A stretch of DNA of 64,000 bases, from the NCBI GenBank assembly GCA_029641185.1, contig JAPWGK010000010.1, positions 992,001-1,056,000 on the forward strand. The letters run 5' to 3'. Source of the DNA: Pseudofabraea citricarpa. Its lineage: Eukaryota; Ascomycota; Leotiomycetes; Helotiales; Dermateaceae. The translations under genes and the position numbers were made by a program. This document shows, piece after piece, positions 10,823 through 22,266 of the stretch (positions are counted from its first letter, which is position 1; every line of letters begins with the position of its first letter). The notes under the pieces were generated by a model. It searched no databases. It was given only the letters and a program-made list of their open reading frames with translations, and was not told where the DNA came from.

Positions 10823-12792
10823 TCAGGCAGCTTCGACCCCTTCGGCCTTTAATGCCTTCCTATATTCCCTCGAAGCCTTGTCCAAAGCTTTGATAGCTGG
10901 CTGCATCATCTCCCCTACAATCGCCTCACCTCCACCAACCGAATTCGGGTTCCATTTAATCTTCTTCCCTGTCTCTTCCCACACCTTTCTGATATGCTTC
11001 TTTTGGTTGGTGATGATAGCTTCTCGCTCGGTTTCGGCGTCTTTGGCTACGGCGTTGATGCGATCCAGTGCTCGTTCTAGCGTCTCGACCATCTTCGCAA
11101 GCTCACCGGCTTTATCTGGATCTCCGGACAGAAACAGAAGCCAAAAGTGGTGGAGGAATTCAATTGTTGTTGCGTGTGTAAGTGTGAGCCTATCAAGTAG
11201 GTGCTGGGACAGACCGGACAGTGCACTTTTGGAGCTGGATCCATCGATTTGGGTACGGCGAGCCGCAACGCCTTCTAGAATCTGCTTCTGGGCATCCGAA
11301 ATACTGGATTTGCTACCCACGTGTTTGTCTTTCATTTCATCTTCGCTGTCACTATCCTCCAAAACGCCAATGGCAGCCCAGAGATCTAATCCTCCTCTGG
11401 CATCTTCGCCCATATTCACAGGATCGACGTCTGTCTGCAAATCGAACAATACCTCAGAAGGTATTTGTTTAGCATATGCCTGTGCTTCTTCTGAGACCTG
11501 CTCCTTTTCGTTAGAGAAAAACTGGCTCTGCTCCTTAATGTTAAGCATGATGCGATTTTCTTTTGCATCGCCTTGAAGATCTCGTAGTGCCAATGCGTTG
11601 TAAGTTTCCTCATCCAACCCAATAGGATCTGCTGGGTTGATATCAGATGGAGTAACCTGAGCCATTATTTTCTCGCTCATCCTGTTTAGAGTTCGAACAA
11701 TGGGCACCTTTGCTGCCGAACCAGGTCGCATAGTAAAGTCCAAGCGGTTACCACTCTTGTAGCCACCCTGATTTTCCTCATTCCCTTCCAGATCAATCAT
11801 GTGAGGAATCTGTGCCGCGAGCAGCTTTTCTTCGTGGCCGTCGTCATTACGACCGTCCAGATATCTGTCAAAAGTAGGATCTGTGCTGTCTGCTTCTGTA
11901 ACACGCTCCCCCCTAAGCTTCTTGAATAACCGACTCAAGAAGAATCTTGACCAAAAATCCGCCTCGTGTATTTTAGGAACATTCTCGTCATAGACACGCC
12001 TGACGAGCGGGTGTTGGTTAAGAATTAACTGGATTTGCTCTTTACTGATGTTCAGCTTGAGTTCTCCATCGGCTTGACGTGGTTTAATTGCGGCTAACGC
12101 ATTGTAGGATCCGCGTTTTTGACTTGTCTCAACAGCATGGGCTCGTAATAAGTTTGTTCTTGTTGACCAGAACTGTAAGTTGAATTGTGAGTTTGATATG
12201 GTGTCTGGCTTTGTCTTTAGCGACTCCATATATGTGTTATGCAAGGCGGGATCCTTTTTCATCAGAGATTGTTGTAACTCCATATCGGTTTTCAAATAAG
12301 CGTCGTCATACCACCGATTTTGGCTAGTTGCTGGTTTTGATGCAACTGCGCTGGCAATTGCCATTGCGGCTGATGAAGCACCTCCATTTTCTGCTGCAAG
12401 TGCCGGGACTTCACCTGCTTTGATCTCACTGATCAAGGTAGTCAAAATCTCTTTGATGGCATTGGCTTCTCCACGAGGATTTGTCGCGGAATTGAACAGG
12501 AAGACATGTGTTACAGGCTCAGGAGCATCAGGTGACTTTTCGAAAATCTTCAGCATAACCTTCGCAGCGGTCTCTGGTGTTTGTTGCAGATCTTGGTTTT
12601 GTCAGTACATGGCTGCTGGCAAGACAAGAGGCACATACTCGTAATGTGAGCCACAGCTATGGTGAGTGTTGCAGCTCCATCTTTTGACTGGGAAGGGATC
12701 CATAGAATGGATTTTTGATCCTTTGAGGTAGCAAGGGTGCCTTCTTTCTTCTTGTACACGGCTGAGCCTTTAACTCCTTGTCTAGATGCCAT
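10823..12792 (-). CDS. TFB1: TFIIH subunit Tfb1 (p62 homologue)
   Basis: A core TFIIH subunit for RNA polymerase II initiation and nucleotide excision repair, acting in the nucleus. It has 640 residues from two exons, 12792-12639 and 12591-10823, split by a 47-nt intron inside the PH domain. The PH-like domain covers roughly residues 10-110 (GSAVYKKKEGTLATSKDQ ... ILWIP ... HITNLQQTPETAAKVMLKIF). Two BSD domains follow: residues about 150-215 with WYDDAYLKTDMELQ and LQFWSTR, and about 235-290 with EADFWSRFFLSRLFKKLRGE. The helical C-terminal part matches the region that contacts the rest of the TFIIH core. Length and domain order fit fungal Tfb1. It is divergent from KGD1. Confidence 0.93.
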
Positions 12793-13486
12793 ATCTCAAG
12801 CCTTTACGCCCTTAGCTGCTAGGAAGATGTGCATCTAGCTAAGGAGACAACGTGATGACGCAGGGATCAAATTAAAGTGCCGAAACCATCAACCGTTGCT
12901 CTCTTGAACCGTCGCCAGCTCAACGGTAGGAGGAATGTACTGGCCCCACCAGCTCTTGTTTCTGAATATCAAGACGCGTTGACGGAGGGCGAGGGAGAAA
13001 CCTGAGAGTTCTTTTTTTGGAGTTCAAAACTTTAGGTTGCACCCAAGCAGACCGTGCAGGCGAGTTCACTCACTTGGCAGCTTTGGGCCAGATAGTCTGA
13101 TACAGGATCACTGGCATGGGTTGGCAGAGCCCAAGGACACAGAGCAGGATGATAGGTTAGAGATGGGTTCCTACAGCTTGTTAATGTGGGCTGGACGGAG
13201 GAGTAAGTGTCAACTGTTTATTGTCTCGGCCTGGCCCTAAGCGCCACTGTTTAGCTCAAGAGTTGAGCCTGTCGCGTCACGTGTGCAATGGGCGGAGAAA
13301 CACGGACCGAGCGGGTGTCATCCGTCAATCCAAAAGTTCCCGTTGGTTTAAAGTCCCTCAAGCTCTGTTTTGCCTCTGATCTAAACTATCCCTAAAAGTG
13401 ACCACGCCCTCGTGGAATACCTTCTCTTGTCTACCTCTCCTCTGTCTCTCCCACTTCTTCTACTTTCCAAAGCATTGGCCGGCGCA
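12793..13486. promoter_or_regulatory. Shared divergent promoter of TFB1 and KGD1
   Basis: A 694 bp gap between two start codons facing away from each other. A TCACGTG box lies at 13277-13283, 204 bp from the KGD1 ATG. A pyrimidine-rich leader (13385-13470) precedes KGD1, as is usual for strongly expressed fungal genes. Confidence 0.55.
13277..13283. promoter_or_regulatory. TCACGTG E-box
   Basis: A CACGTG core upstream of KGD1, in the TFB1/KGD1 divergent promoter. bHLH binding is inferred from the motif only. Confidence 0.35.
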
Positions 13487-16400
13487 ATGCTTCGTAGCTC
13501 TCTGCGACAGAAGAGCTCCCAGCTCCTGAAAGCTGGGTGCTCTGCCAGATCTCTCTGTACCACTTCCAGATCGTCTCTCCTTTCTTCGAATACATCTGCA
13601 AAGACTATCCTATCATCAAAATGCCGTACCAGCTCAGTCATCACGCAAAAACGATATGCTGCAGCCGTAGCCTCGGCTCCCGACCCAAACGACAACTTCT
13701 TGTCCGGAAATACCGCAAACTACATCGATGAGATGTATATGCAATGGAAGGAGGAACCTTCAAGCGTACATATCTCATGGCAGGTCTACTTCAGGAATAT
13801 GGAGAGCGGTGATATGCCAATGTCACAAGCTTTCACACCTCCACCAACCATTGTACCGGCTGCAACAGGAGGCGTTGCCAATATGCCAGGTTTGGGAATG
13901 GCTGCTGGTGAGGGCTCTGATGTCACCAACCATTTGAAGGTCCAACTTTTGGTTCGCGCATACCAAGCTAGAGGTCACCACAAGGCAAACATTGACCCTC
14001 TCGGCATTAGACGGGAGGCCCAGGAATTTGGTTACTCGAATCCTAAGGAGTTGAGACTCGAGCATTATCAGTTTACTGAGAAAGACCTCGACACCGAATA
14101 TACTCTCGGCCCCGGTATCCTCCCACGATTTAAGAAGGAAGGTCGTGAGAAAATGACTCTACGCGACATCATTGCTGCTTGTGAGAGAATCTATTGTGGT
14201 TCTTATGGTATCGAGTATATTCACATCCCAGACCGAGAGCAATGCGACTGGCTGCGTGAGCGCGTTGAGATCGAGACACCATTCAAGTACTCAATTGATG
14301 AAAAAAGACGAATTCTTGACCGTTTGATCTGGAGTTCCAGCTTCGAGAGCTTCTTGGCTACTAAATACCCCAACGATAAGCGGTTCGGTCTTGAGGGCTG
14401 TGAGACCTTGGTCCCAGGTATGAAGGCTTTGATTGACCGAAGTGTGGATTATGGTGTGAAGGATATTGTTATTGGAATGCCCCATCGTGGTCGTCTTAAT
14501 GTCCTCAGTAACGTCGTCCGTAAGCCGAACGAGTCCATCTTCAGTGAGTTTGGCGGAAGTGCTGCTGCCGAGGACGAAGGTTCTGGAGATGTCAAATACC
14601 ATCTTGGAATGAACTTCGAGCGACCAACTCCTTCCGGAAAACGTGTTCAATTGTCTCTTGTTGCAAACCCTTCCCATCTGGAAGCTGAGGACCCAGTTGT
14701 CTTAGGAAAGACCAGAGCTATTCAACATTACAACAACGATGAGAAGACTCATAACACTGCCATGGGAGTCCTCCTCCACGGAGATGCCGCTTTCGCTGCT
14801 CAAGGTGTTGTTTATGAATGCTTGGGTTTCCACTCTCTGCCCGCTTATTCCACTGGTGGTACCATTCATTTGGTTGTTAACAACCAGATTGGTTTCACTA
14901 CTGATCCTCGATTCGCTCGTTCCACCGCCTACTGCACGGATATTGCCAAGTCTATCGATGCACCAATCTTCCACGTCAACGCCGATGATGTTGAGGCTGT
15001 CAACTACGTCTGCCAGCTCGCTGCTGATTGGCGTGCCGAGTTCCAACGTGATGTTGTCATTGATCTTGTCTGCTATAGAAAACATGGTCACAACGAGACT
15101 GATCAGCCATCCTTCACTCAACCCCTGATGTACAAGCGTATTCAATCTCACGAGCCTCAAATCGATATCTATGTAAACCAACTTCTTAAGGATAAGAGTT
15201 TCACCAAGGACGATATCGAGGAGCACCGGAAGTGGGTTTGGGGAATGTTGGAAGATAGCTTTGCCAAGAGTAAAGATTACAAGCCAAGTTCAAAAGAATG
15301 GACAACTTCTGCCTGGAACGGTTTCAAGTCGCCAAAGGAACTTGCTACTGAAATTCTTCCTCACAACCCAACTGGTGTTCCAGCTCACACCTTGGAGCAC
15401 ATTGGTACAACTATCGGTACGGCGCCAGAAGGCTTCAATGTTCACCGTAACTTGAAGCGTATTCTTTCAAACCGTGTTAAGACTGTAAATGAAGGTCAGA
15501 ATATCGATTGGTCCACCGCTGAGGCTTTGGCTTTTGGATCTCTTGTCAACGAGGGACATCACGTGCGTGTTTCTGGTCAAGACGTCGAGCGTGGTACTTT
15601 CTCTCAGAGACACGCAGTCTTCCATGACCAGGAAAACGAAAAGACCTATACACCTCTTCAACATATCAGCAAGGACCAAGGAAAGTTCGTCATCTCCAAC
15701 TCTTCTTTGAGTGAGTTCGGTGCTCTTGGATTCGAATATGGTTATTCTCTTTCCTCGCCAAATGCCCTCGTCATGTGGGAAGCCCAATTTGGTGATTTTG
15801 CCAACAACGCTCAATGTATCATTGATCAGTTTATCGCCTCCGGAGAAGTTAAATGGATGCAGAGATCTGGTCTGGTTATGTCTCTTCCTCACGGTTATGA
15901 TGGACAGGGACCCGAGCATTCTTCTGGTCGTATGGAGAGATATCTCCAGCTCTGTAACGAGGACCCTAGAATCTTCCCTGCTGCAGACAAGCTTGACCGA
16001 CAACATCAAGATTGTAACATGCAGATTGCTTACATGACTACCCCTTCCAACTTGTTCCACATTCTCCGAAGACAAATGAACAGACAATTCCGAAAGCGTA
16101 AGTCGAGCAATATTTATATGAAACACACGTGCTGACATTGACTAGCTCTTATCCTTTTCTTCTCCAAGTCTCTTCTCCGTCACCCAATTGCACGATCACC
16201 AATTGAAGAGTTCACTGGTGATTCGCAATTCAAGTGGATCATTCCTGAGACTGAGCATGGCAAATCCGTTAACGATCCAGAGCAAATTGAGCGTGTCGTT
16301 CTTTGCACTGGTCAAGTCTATGCCGCTCTCCACAAATACCGTGCCGACAATGGTATCAAGGACACTGCCATCACTCGTATCGAACAATTGAACCCATTCC

Positions 16401-16684
16401 CGTGGCAACAATTGAAGGAGAACCTTGACCAGTATCCCAACGCCAAGACCATTGTTTGGTGTCAAGAGGAACCTCTCAATGCTGGTGCTTGGTCTTTCAC
16501 TCAACCAAGAATCGAGACATTGTTGAACAACACAGAACACCACGATAGAAAACACGTCATGTATGCCGGACGTGACCCAAGTGCTAGTGTTGCCACTGGA
16601 TTGAAGGCTAGTCACACTAAGGAAGAGGCCAAGTTACTGGAGACTGCCTTCACTGTCACGCAAGATAAGCTCAAGGGAGAGTAG
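13487..16684 (+). CDS. KGD1: 2-oxoglutarate dehydrogenase E1 component, mitochondrial
   Basis: The thiamine-diphosphate subunit that decarboxylates 2-oxoglutarate in the TCA cycle, acting in the mitochondrial matrix with E2 and E3. It has 1049 residues from exons 13487-16097 and 16146-16684 (intron 48 nt). The first 70 residues are Ser/Arg/Lys-rich and fit a presequence. Then come [19 protein letters not shown] (the N-terminal E1 docking segment), [14 protein letters not shown], and the ThDP/Mg site from [11 protein letters not shown] (near residue 431) to [13 protein letters not shown] (near 463). Further marks are [18 protein letters not shown] and [20 protein letters not shown]. The ATG at 13487 is preferred to the open frame upstream of it, because it directly begins the presequence. 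The gene is complete and unbroken. Confidence 0.97.
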
Positions 16685-17307
16685 ATGTAATTTTAGCGGA
16701 GGGTTAGCATTTGTATTATTGTACAGAGTTCGTAGGCAGGCACTATCGTCTTTTGTTGTATTCTAGCTGGGTCCTGGGCCATCCGGGGGATTCAGTACAA
16801 CAAAGGCGAGAGTTCAAAGGTGCTGGTAGCATGATGATGATCGATGGTTTTTTTCTTCTAGTATATCCCCATCAATTGCATGCAGAATGAGTTTCGACTG
16901 AGTTTCTATCTTGTTTGTATTTGTAGGTATGATATGATATCATTTTGGGAGGTATGTACGTTTGAGTTTTGAAGTCGAACGATGCCCATAGTCCCTAAGC
17001 CTTCTGCCGGCTGTCTCAAAGGTTGGGTCTGGTACCTTGGACGTCGTATTCGATCCAATTTATCCCACGGCTGTGCCATCCCCAGATCCCAAATCCCAAA
17101 TCCCATTGCAACCGCCCCAATCCGATGCAATCCCACCCATGCCAACCTAGCCCCAAACTCCGCAAATCAAAACAAGACCCCAGACCATGTCAAATTTGTC
17201 ACATCGCTCTCTTTATCTCATCTTCATCTATCTTCTCTGATCCCAAATTAGCCTCATCCTTCCCTCATTCTTGCTTGGAGAAAGAAGAAGCAATATAAAA
17301 AAAAAAC
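16685..17307. other. 3' flank of KGD1
   Basis: About 620 bp between KGD1 and a small minus-strand ORF. Repeated short CCCAAATCCCA-like strings occur around 17080-17110. I see no further gene. Confidence 0.5.
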
Positions 17308-17472
17308 TCACGCCTGATGTTCGTTCCCATCGACATTCATGCGATCCAACTGCCCGTTGACGCCCCACATGATAGCCTGATGTCTCGACGGCGGGGTGTT
17401 GCCGATAGCGAGGACGACGAAGAAAGACGGGACGGAGAGGAGGGTGAGGGTTTTCAAGAGCGGGTGTGGCAT
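17308..17472 (-). CDS. Small predicted single-pass membrane or mitochondrial protein, 54 aa
   Basis: A 55-codon ORF (stop included) with a good start context (AAAG before ATGCC). The N-terminus is a hydrophobic helix (LLKTLTLLSVPSFFVVLAIG, residues 5-24) after a short polar start. The rest is polar and has protein-like order, with MWGVNGQLDRMNVDGNEHQA at the end. The stop lies inside a good splice donor (AGGC|GTGAGT), so the coding region could continue through an intron, and the true C-terminus is uncertain. I do not recognise the family. Codon use looks like that of the neighbours. It could be a small inner-membrane mitochondrial protein, but that is a guess. Confidence 0.5.
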   Translation of the reverse strand: MPHPLLKTLTLLSVPSFFVVLAIGNTPPSRHQAIMWGVNGQLDRMNVDGNEHQA

Positions 17473-18367
17473 CTTTGATTTTTTTGATTTTGGTTTTATG
17501 TATCCCTTTGAAGATTTGGTTTAAATAATGCTTGCGGGAGGGTTTGTGCAGCTGAGGTAAATCTCTAATGTATTGATTGTCTTGTGTGCTTCCTGTCGAG
17601 TTGAGGATGAAGATGAGGAAAGGAAGACGGAGAAGAAGGGAAGGGCGGGGTTATATGAGCGACGAGAACAGATATGAGAGAGATACTTTGTTTTGCAATC
17701 CTGCCTGTGTCCTACATGTGAAGAGTCAAATGATGCAGAACTCAGCTCATCTGTTGGGGACGGCTCCCACACTTAGCCTGAGTATGATGCGCATATGAGG
17801 TGATGTCGAAGGTTGGTGGCATGTTGCCGGGAATCGTAAGATGCTCGCTCGCTAGGTACGGCGCGACGCGACGAAGCCACCAAACAAACGTACCAGCTGC
17901 GTACCAGCCCAGCCCACTCGAGCCAGGAAAAAAGATGGGGAAACCGAACCACCTCCTTCATACAGTACGGTACAGGCAGGCTTGTGTGGCTTGGTTGAGG
18001 GGAAGGGGAAACGTGCTGCGGGTTAGATCTTTCGGCATTTCTTCACTAGTGTCAGATCAACTCTTTCTATGTATAGATAGTAAGCCCAATTACCTGTGGT
18101 TGATTGTTAATTAATTACATGCTTGGCTTTTTCCTTTTCTTCTTCCGCCATATGTCCTCACTATCTATTCGTTGTCCTATATGAAGATGAAACCCTTCCA
18201 GAAAGCACTCCTAGAACACACCGCACTCCCCAAAAGACCCTCATTTCATTTCGTTAAAAAGAGACCGCTTGAAATGCCCATTTCCTAAGAACAAAAACGC
18301 CGTGCTTATGCCTAAGTACTCCAGATTCGCTTGCAAAAGAGAAGTATTTACTGGCTATATATCTCGT
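17473..18367. other. Intergenic, promoter of the small ORF and 3' flank of the F-box gene
   Basis: About 900 bp with no supported gene. The part next to the small ORF is T-rich. The right part is the downstream flank of the minus-strand F-box/WD40 gene. Confidence 0.5.
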
Positions 18368-20916
18368 CTACTCGATAGGCGCGAAGAATTTACTGGCTTC
18401 GATAATCTGCTTGTCTCCATGGGCAAAATCCCACCCAACGATTATGGGTGCTTGGCTACAAGAAATGATTCTTCGAGCATCAAATTGTAATTTGAATACC
18501 CGATAAACCTCATGTGCCCGATGATGGTGATGAGGAGCTGCGGGTGCAGGTACAGCTGGTCCGACTGCTGCTGCCTGTGCTTGAGGTGCTTGAGCCGCCA
18601 CATGAGGAATCGCCGGCACGTTGGTTAATGTATTAGCCATTGCGGCGACAACAAGGGTAAGCTGGGCACGTAATGGTGCTGGCATGGTAGCTATTGCCGT
18701 TTGGAGATGTGGCAGTGTGTGTATCTGTGGGTGGGCAAGTAGAACTTGCTGAAGCATAGCTGGACCTTGTGGAAGTGTGCTGTCAATCAAGTTGTGATAG
18801 AAGGCCTGAGTTCCTGGAGCAGGTGCAGTAGGATTGGCTGTTGGTTGTTGTACCGCTTGAGTTGCCGGCGCAGCTGGAGTAGCATTCTGGGCTGGATTTG
18901 CAACAGCCTGTGCACGACGAGAGCTATTTCGAGCTGCAATAGCTCCCTCTTCTTGCCGTAGAAACTGTTGTGCCTTCCATACTCCCTCCTTATCTCTTCG
19001 CCAAACAATGATGGTACCATCATATGAACCAGACACAATTCGTCCGTATTTACCTCCACCTCCTCCCGGGGGTAATGTAGCACCATATGCTGTGATATCC
19101 TCAGGCCTCCTCGATCCAGCGTTTCTTGCTCGCTTTTTTTGCAGTTGTTCCGTCCGTGACACTTCCCCCGCATCAACGGCGCGGAAATATTCATGGTCGA
19201 TTGCCTTGGCTGTCTCTTTGTCCTCCTCCGCACTGTAAGGGAAATCACCAAATCCTGCTTGCACAGTACGGACAAGATCCGAATGGGCTCTTAAACTTGC
19301 GACCTCCAACCCCGATTCCTTATCGAATACCTTAACCTCGTTGTCATTGCTCCCACTCACGATCCGTCTTCCATCATATTGCACACATGCAATTCCTTTG
19401 GTGTGGCCAAGCAAAGTTCGAACGCATGCCTGCTCTGGCCAGTTCCAGACCTTGATGGTACGGTCTCCAGAAGCTGATACAACGTGATCATCAAGAATTT
19501 GAACTGCATTAACAGCAGCACCATGTCCATCCAACCTGGCAATCAACGAGTATGCTGGTTTCACTGCTAGTCCTGCTGTTGGAGTAGGATTAAATCCATA
19601 ATTGTTCAAAAATGTTGGAACGGGATTGAAAGGCTGGCCCATGCCTGGGTAACCCCGATCACCTGGTCGTAATGGGTGACGATTAAATATCTTGATCGTT
19701 TTATCTTTGGAACAAGTCACCAAAACACGTTTGTCGAATTTGACATTAAGTACAGACTCATAATGGGCCTTCTTCATTCGTTGCACGATTTGACCTGTAG
19801 AAAACTTCCAGATACAAACTGTGGCATCACTACTTCCCGAAACAATAATGTCCTCTTCAGGGTCGGCATCAAATTGAAGACAGAGGACGGATCCGGTATG
19901 CCCAACGAGTGGTGCCTGTACGAGTCGTTGGGTATCAAGATTCCAAATTCGAATTGACTTGTCTCGACTTCCACTGACTAGATATTGGCCGGAATACTGA
20001 ATCGTGTATATACACTCTCTATGCCGTTCTTCTAGATGGTCTGGATGTGGTAACTGAAAGTTTGTGAATTTTTCTGCCTCCCAATTGGCTTCCAATCTTC
20101 GCCTCTGGGTGTAAATGTATTGCCAATTCAATACCTTTCGCTTGCTGCTTCGGTCGATCGAAACCAAGGAGGATGTCATGTTGCTAGTGGCGGAAGTTGG
20201 TACAGGCGATCTCTGTCGTTCCAAGTTTTCAGACATGACCTCATCTTCCTTTTCGACCACCTTTGACTTTCCAAATGTAGTGCTGGATCTTGCGCCTGTA
20301 GCAGAACTCTCTGCCCGGCCAAAAATTGACTGTTGTGGATTTGGTGAGACCACATCTGGCATCTCAGAATCACCATCCAACTGCAGCGCTGGTGATTTTG
20401 GTAGGGGGGTCGGGTTTCTCAGCGGAGCCCTGATGTCAAAAGACGACTCGGTATTGAGACCAAACTCGAACCTCCTAATTTCTGACGGGATGACCCTGAA
20501 GCCTTCCAAATAGTATAGATGCTCCCATAATTTGCGGTCAAATGCCAAAAGCATCCATTCGCGAGAAGAACGTGCAGTATTAATTAATGACACTGGATCC
20601 AGGAAACCCAATATCTTCAAGCATACTTCAGGCGGAAGTGTTCGGAAGAAGTTGATGTATAATCGAGAATGCACATGGCGGACAATCTCGCAGATCTGGG
20701 CGGTGGGCAGGGTATCCATTACGTTCATGATGTGTTCTGTGGCTTTGTTAGAATTTTGTCGCAGATATATCTTGCAAATTGCAGCTTACGAGTGCGCTCT
20801 TCCATTGGCATGCTGGCCAACCATGCTGGCACCATGACAGAATCGGGTGCATTGCCAACTGTGAGAGGGGCCTCACTATAGCCCTCGTCTAGTGGAGATG
20901 GCTCAAATGACTCCAT
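18368..20916 (-). CDS. F-box/WD40 repeat protein (SCF substrate receptor, Slimb/beta-TrCP-like)
   Basis: A substrate-recognition subunit of an SCF ubiquitin ligase. It has 831 residues from exons 20916-20790 and 20736-18368 (intron 53 nt). The F-box lies at about residues 75-120 (LPPEVCLKILGFLDPVSLI). Seven WD repeats are visible, ending YLVSGSRDKSIRIWN, IIVSGSSDATVCIWK, LVTCSKDKTIKIFN, VVSASGDRTIKVWN, IVSGSNDNEVKVFD, IVSGSYDGTIIVWR and ISCSQAPIIVGWDF. Between blades 6 and 7 sits an Ala/Pro/Gln-rich insert of over 100 residues. The last blade, VFKLQFDARRIISCSQ, recalls the beta-TrCP/Slimb group. Neurospora FWD-1, which targets the clock protein FRQ, is the natural candidate orthologue, but I cannot prove this without a tree. 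Met30/SconB is less likely from the N-terminal region. Confidence 0.88.
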
Positions 20917-20943
20917 AGCGACGACAGCGACGACAGCGACGAC
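20917..20943. repeat. Three 9-bp tandem repeats abutting the F-box gene start codon
   Basis: On the coding strand this is GTCGTCGCT three times, ending at the base before the ATG at 20916. It therefore lies in the 5' leader of the mRNA, or would be coding if a start upstream were used. Confidence 0.85.
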
Positions 20944-21048
20944 AGGTGGGCTCTGAAGGATTGACGCGGCAGCTTTGGGCAGAAAGCGAAATATGCGGAT
21001 ATACTGTGCCTGCAGAGCAGAGTGGTAGTAGGAGGATTGGGAGGCTAT

Positions 21049-21062
21049 GGGGGGGGGGGGGG
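21049..21062. repeat. 14-G homopolymer
   Basis: An uninterrupted run of 14 G on the plus strand, 133 bp upstream of the F-box gene start. A second, 15-G run lies at 50417-50431. Confidence 0.9.
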
Positions 21063-21553
21063 TTGGTGTGATGGGATGGGATGGAACGGTGACAGGGAGT
21101 AAGGCTGAATGCGATAAATGTGCTGCTGCCTCAGGAGCAGGAGGTTGTGCGGCGCGGGAGTATGTTTAGGGAGGTACAGCAGCGTAGGGTACGCTGAGAG
21201 AGTTGAGTAGTAGTGTAGTGTACACTACTGACTGTACAGTAATCGTCGGTAGTGAGACGGAACAGCTACCGCAAGTTTATCGGAATTTGAGTTGCTGACA
21301 AAGATGGATGGATGGATCACCATCGCTGGAATCTGGTGGTAGAGTAGGGTAGAAGCAGGTCACGGGACGGGACGGGGAGCCTGAAGGCCCTGAACAGCTT
21401 GTATTTCTTGATCGATCGATCTCTCGGCCGGATGGTTACAGCTAGATGAGTCTATTATGTCTGCATTCATCATGGTTGGCGGCGAGAGGCATGGCTAGGT
21501 GGCTAGCTACCTCATTAGGGCCGTTGACCACTGTACTCAGGTAGATTATTATT

Positions 21554-21580
21554 GTGGTGGTGGTGGTGGTGGTGGTGGTT
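21554..21580. repeat. (GGT)n trinucleotide microsatellite
   Basis: About nine GGT units in the F-box/CDC24 spacer. Confidence 0.9.
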
Positions 21581-22037
21581 CCGGGCTGGTCGCCTGTAGG
21601 ATAGATAGCCTGTAGCGTGTAGTGTGTAGTTCGTAGCCTATAGCCTATAGGCTGTCACCTGTCTGGTAGGTACTGTACTGTACCTAGGTACCACAGCACT
21701 GTACCGTACCGTACCGTAGTCCCCTACAGCGCATGCAACCACTACCCTACCCTACCCTACAGCCCCCTCAACTTCCCACCTGTCTGTTATAGATAGAATC
21801 TACTCTTTTCATATCGTTGCCCAACCACGCCCACGCCCACCAGCCCAAACCACTACCACCACGAATCCACCCCACTACCTCCACCCTCCCTCCTCCACTG
21901 CCACCCACACCCACACACCCAGCACCCATACAGTACAGTACAGTACATAACCTTCACCCCCCATCACTCATCACTCCCAGCCTGCCACCACCACCACACT
22001 TCACTAGCGCCGGCCTCCCAGAGCGGTCTAGCAATCC

Positions 22038-22136
22038 ATGCACCTCCTTGAAACAACGACCAAAAGAAGGAATCCCATTCCACCCTACGAGTCCGTTCTC
22101 CTCGAAATACTCCTGCACCCAAGATTCTTCGACTAG
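22038..22136 (+). other. Upstream ORF 1 before CDC24, 32 codons
   Basis: An ATG-started ORF ending at TAG 22134-22136, 38 bp before the preferred CDC24 ATG. Whether it lies in the mature leader is unknown. Confidence 0.35.
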
Positions 22137-22143
22137 AGGTTGA

Positions 22144-22266
22144 ATGCCGACCCAGACAACCTCCTCCATTGTTCATGTCATTCGGTGGTGTTGCCACTCA
22201 AATGGCCCACGCCCCAACGCTTGCGAGGACGAACACGGCGCCTGTGTTCCAGACCAGAAGCACTAA
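22144..22266 (+). other. Upstream ORF 2 overlapping the CDC24 start, 40 codons
   Basis: ATG at 22144, stop TAA at 22264-22266, in a different frame from CDC24. It runs across both candidate CDC24 start codons (22175 and 22202), so ribosomes using it would miss them. Confidence 0.4.

Larger units (their letters stand above)
20944..22174. other. Microsatellite-rich divergent promoter region (F-box gene / CDC24)
   Basis: It holds a 14-G tract at 21049-21062, (GGT)n at about 21554-21580, TACCTAGGTA at 21681-21690, GTACC and CTACC pentamers at about 21701-21760, and a GTACA repeat at about 21929-21948. The right end, 21800-22174, is C/A-rich and looks like a long CDC24 leader with two upstream ATGs. 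Confidence 0.6.

Noticed and set aside
13412..13486. N-terminal extension of KGD1 from an upstream non-ATG codon
   Set aside because: No ATG is present in the extension, and the ATG at 13487 begins a normal mitochondrial presequence.
15467..16138. 223-codon ORF antisense to KGD1, with several others across the same gene
   Set aside because: These are codon-bias shadows of a strongly coding exon; the sense frame is unambiguous.
21741..21761. CTACC/CCCTA tandem pentamers suspected to be telomeric
   Set aside because: The unit is five bases (CTACC), not TTAGGG/CCCTAA, so it is an ordinary microsatellite.
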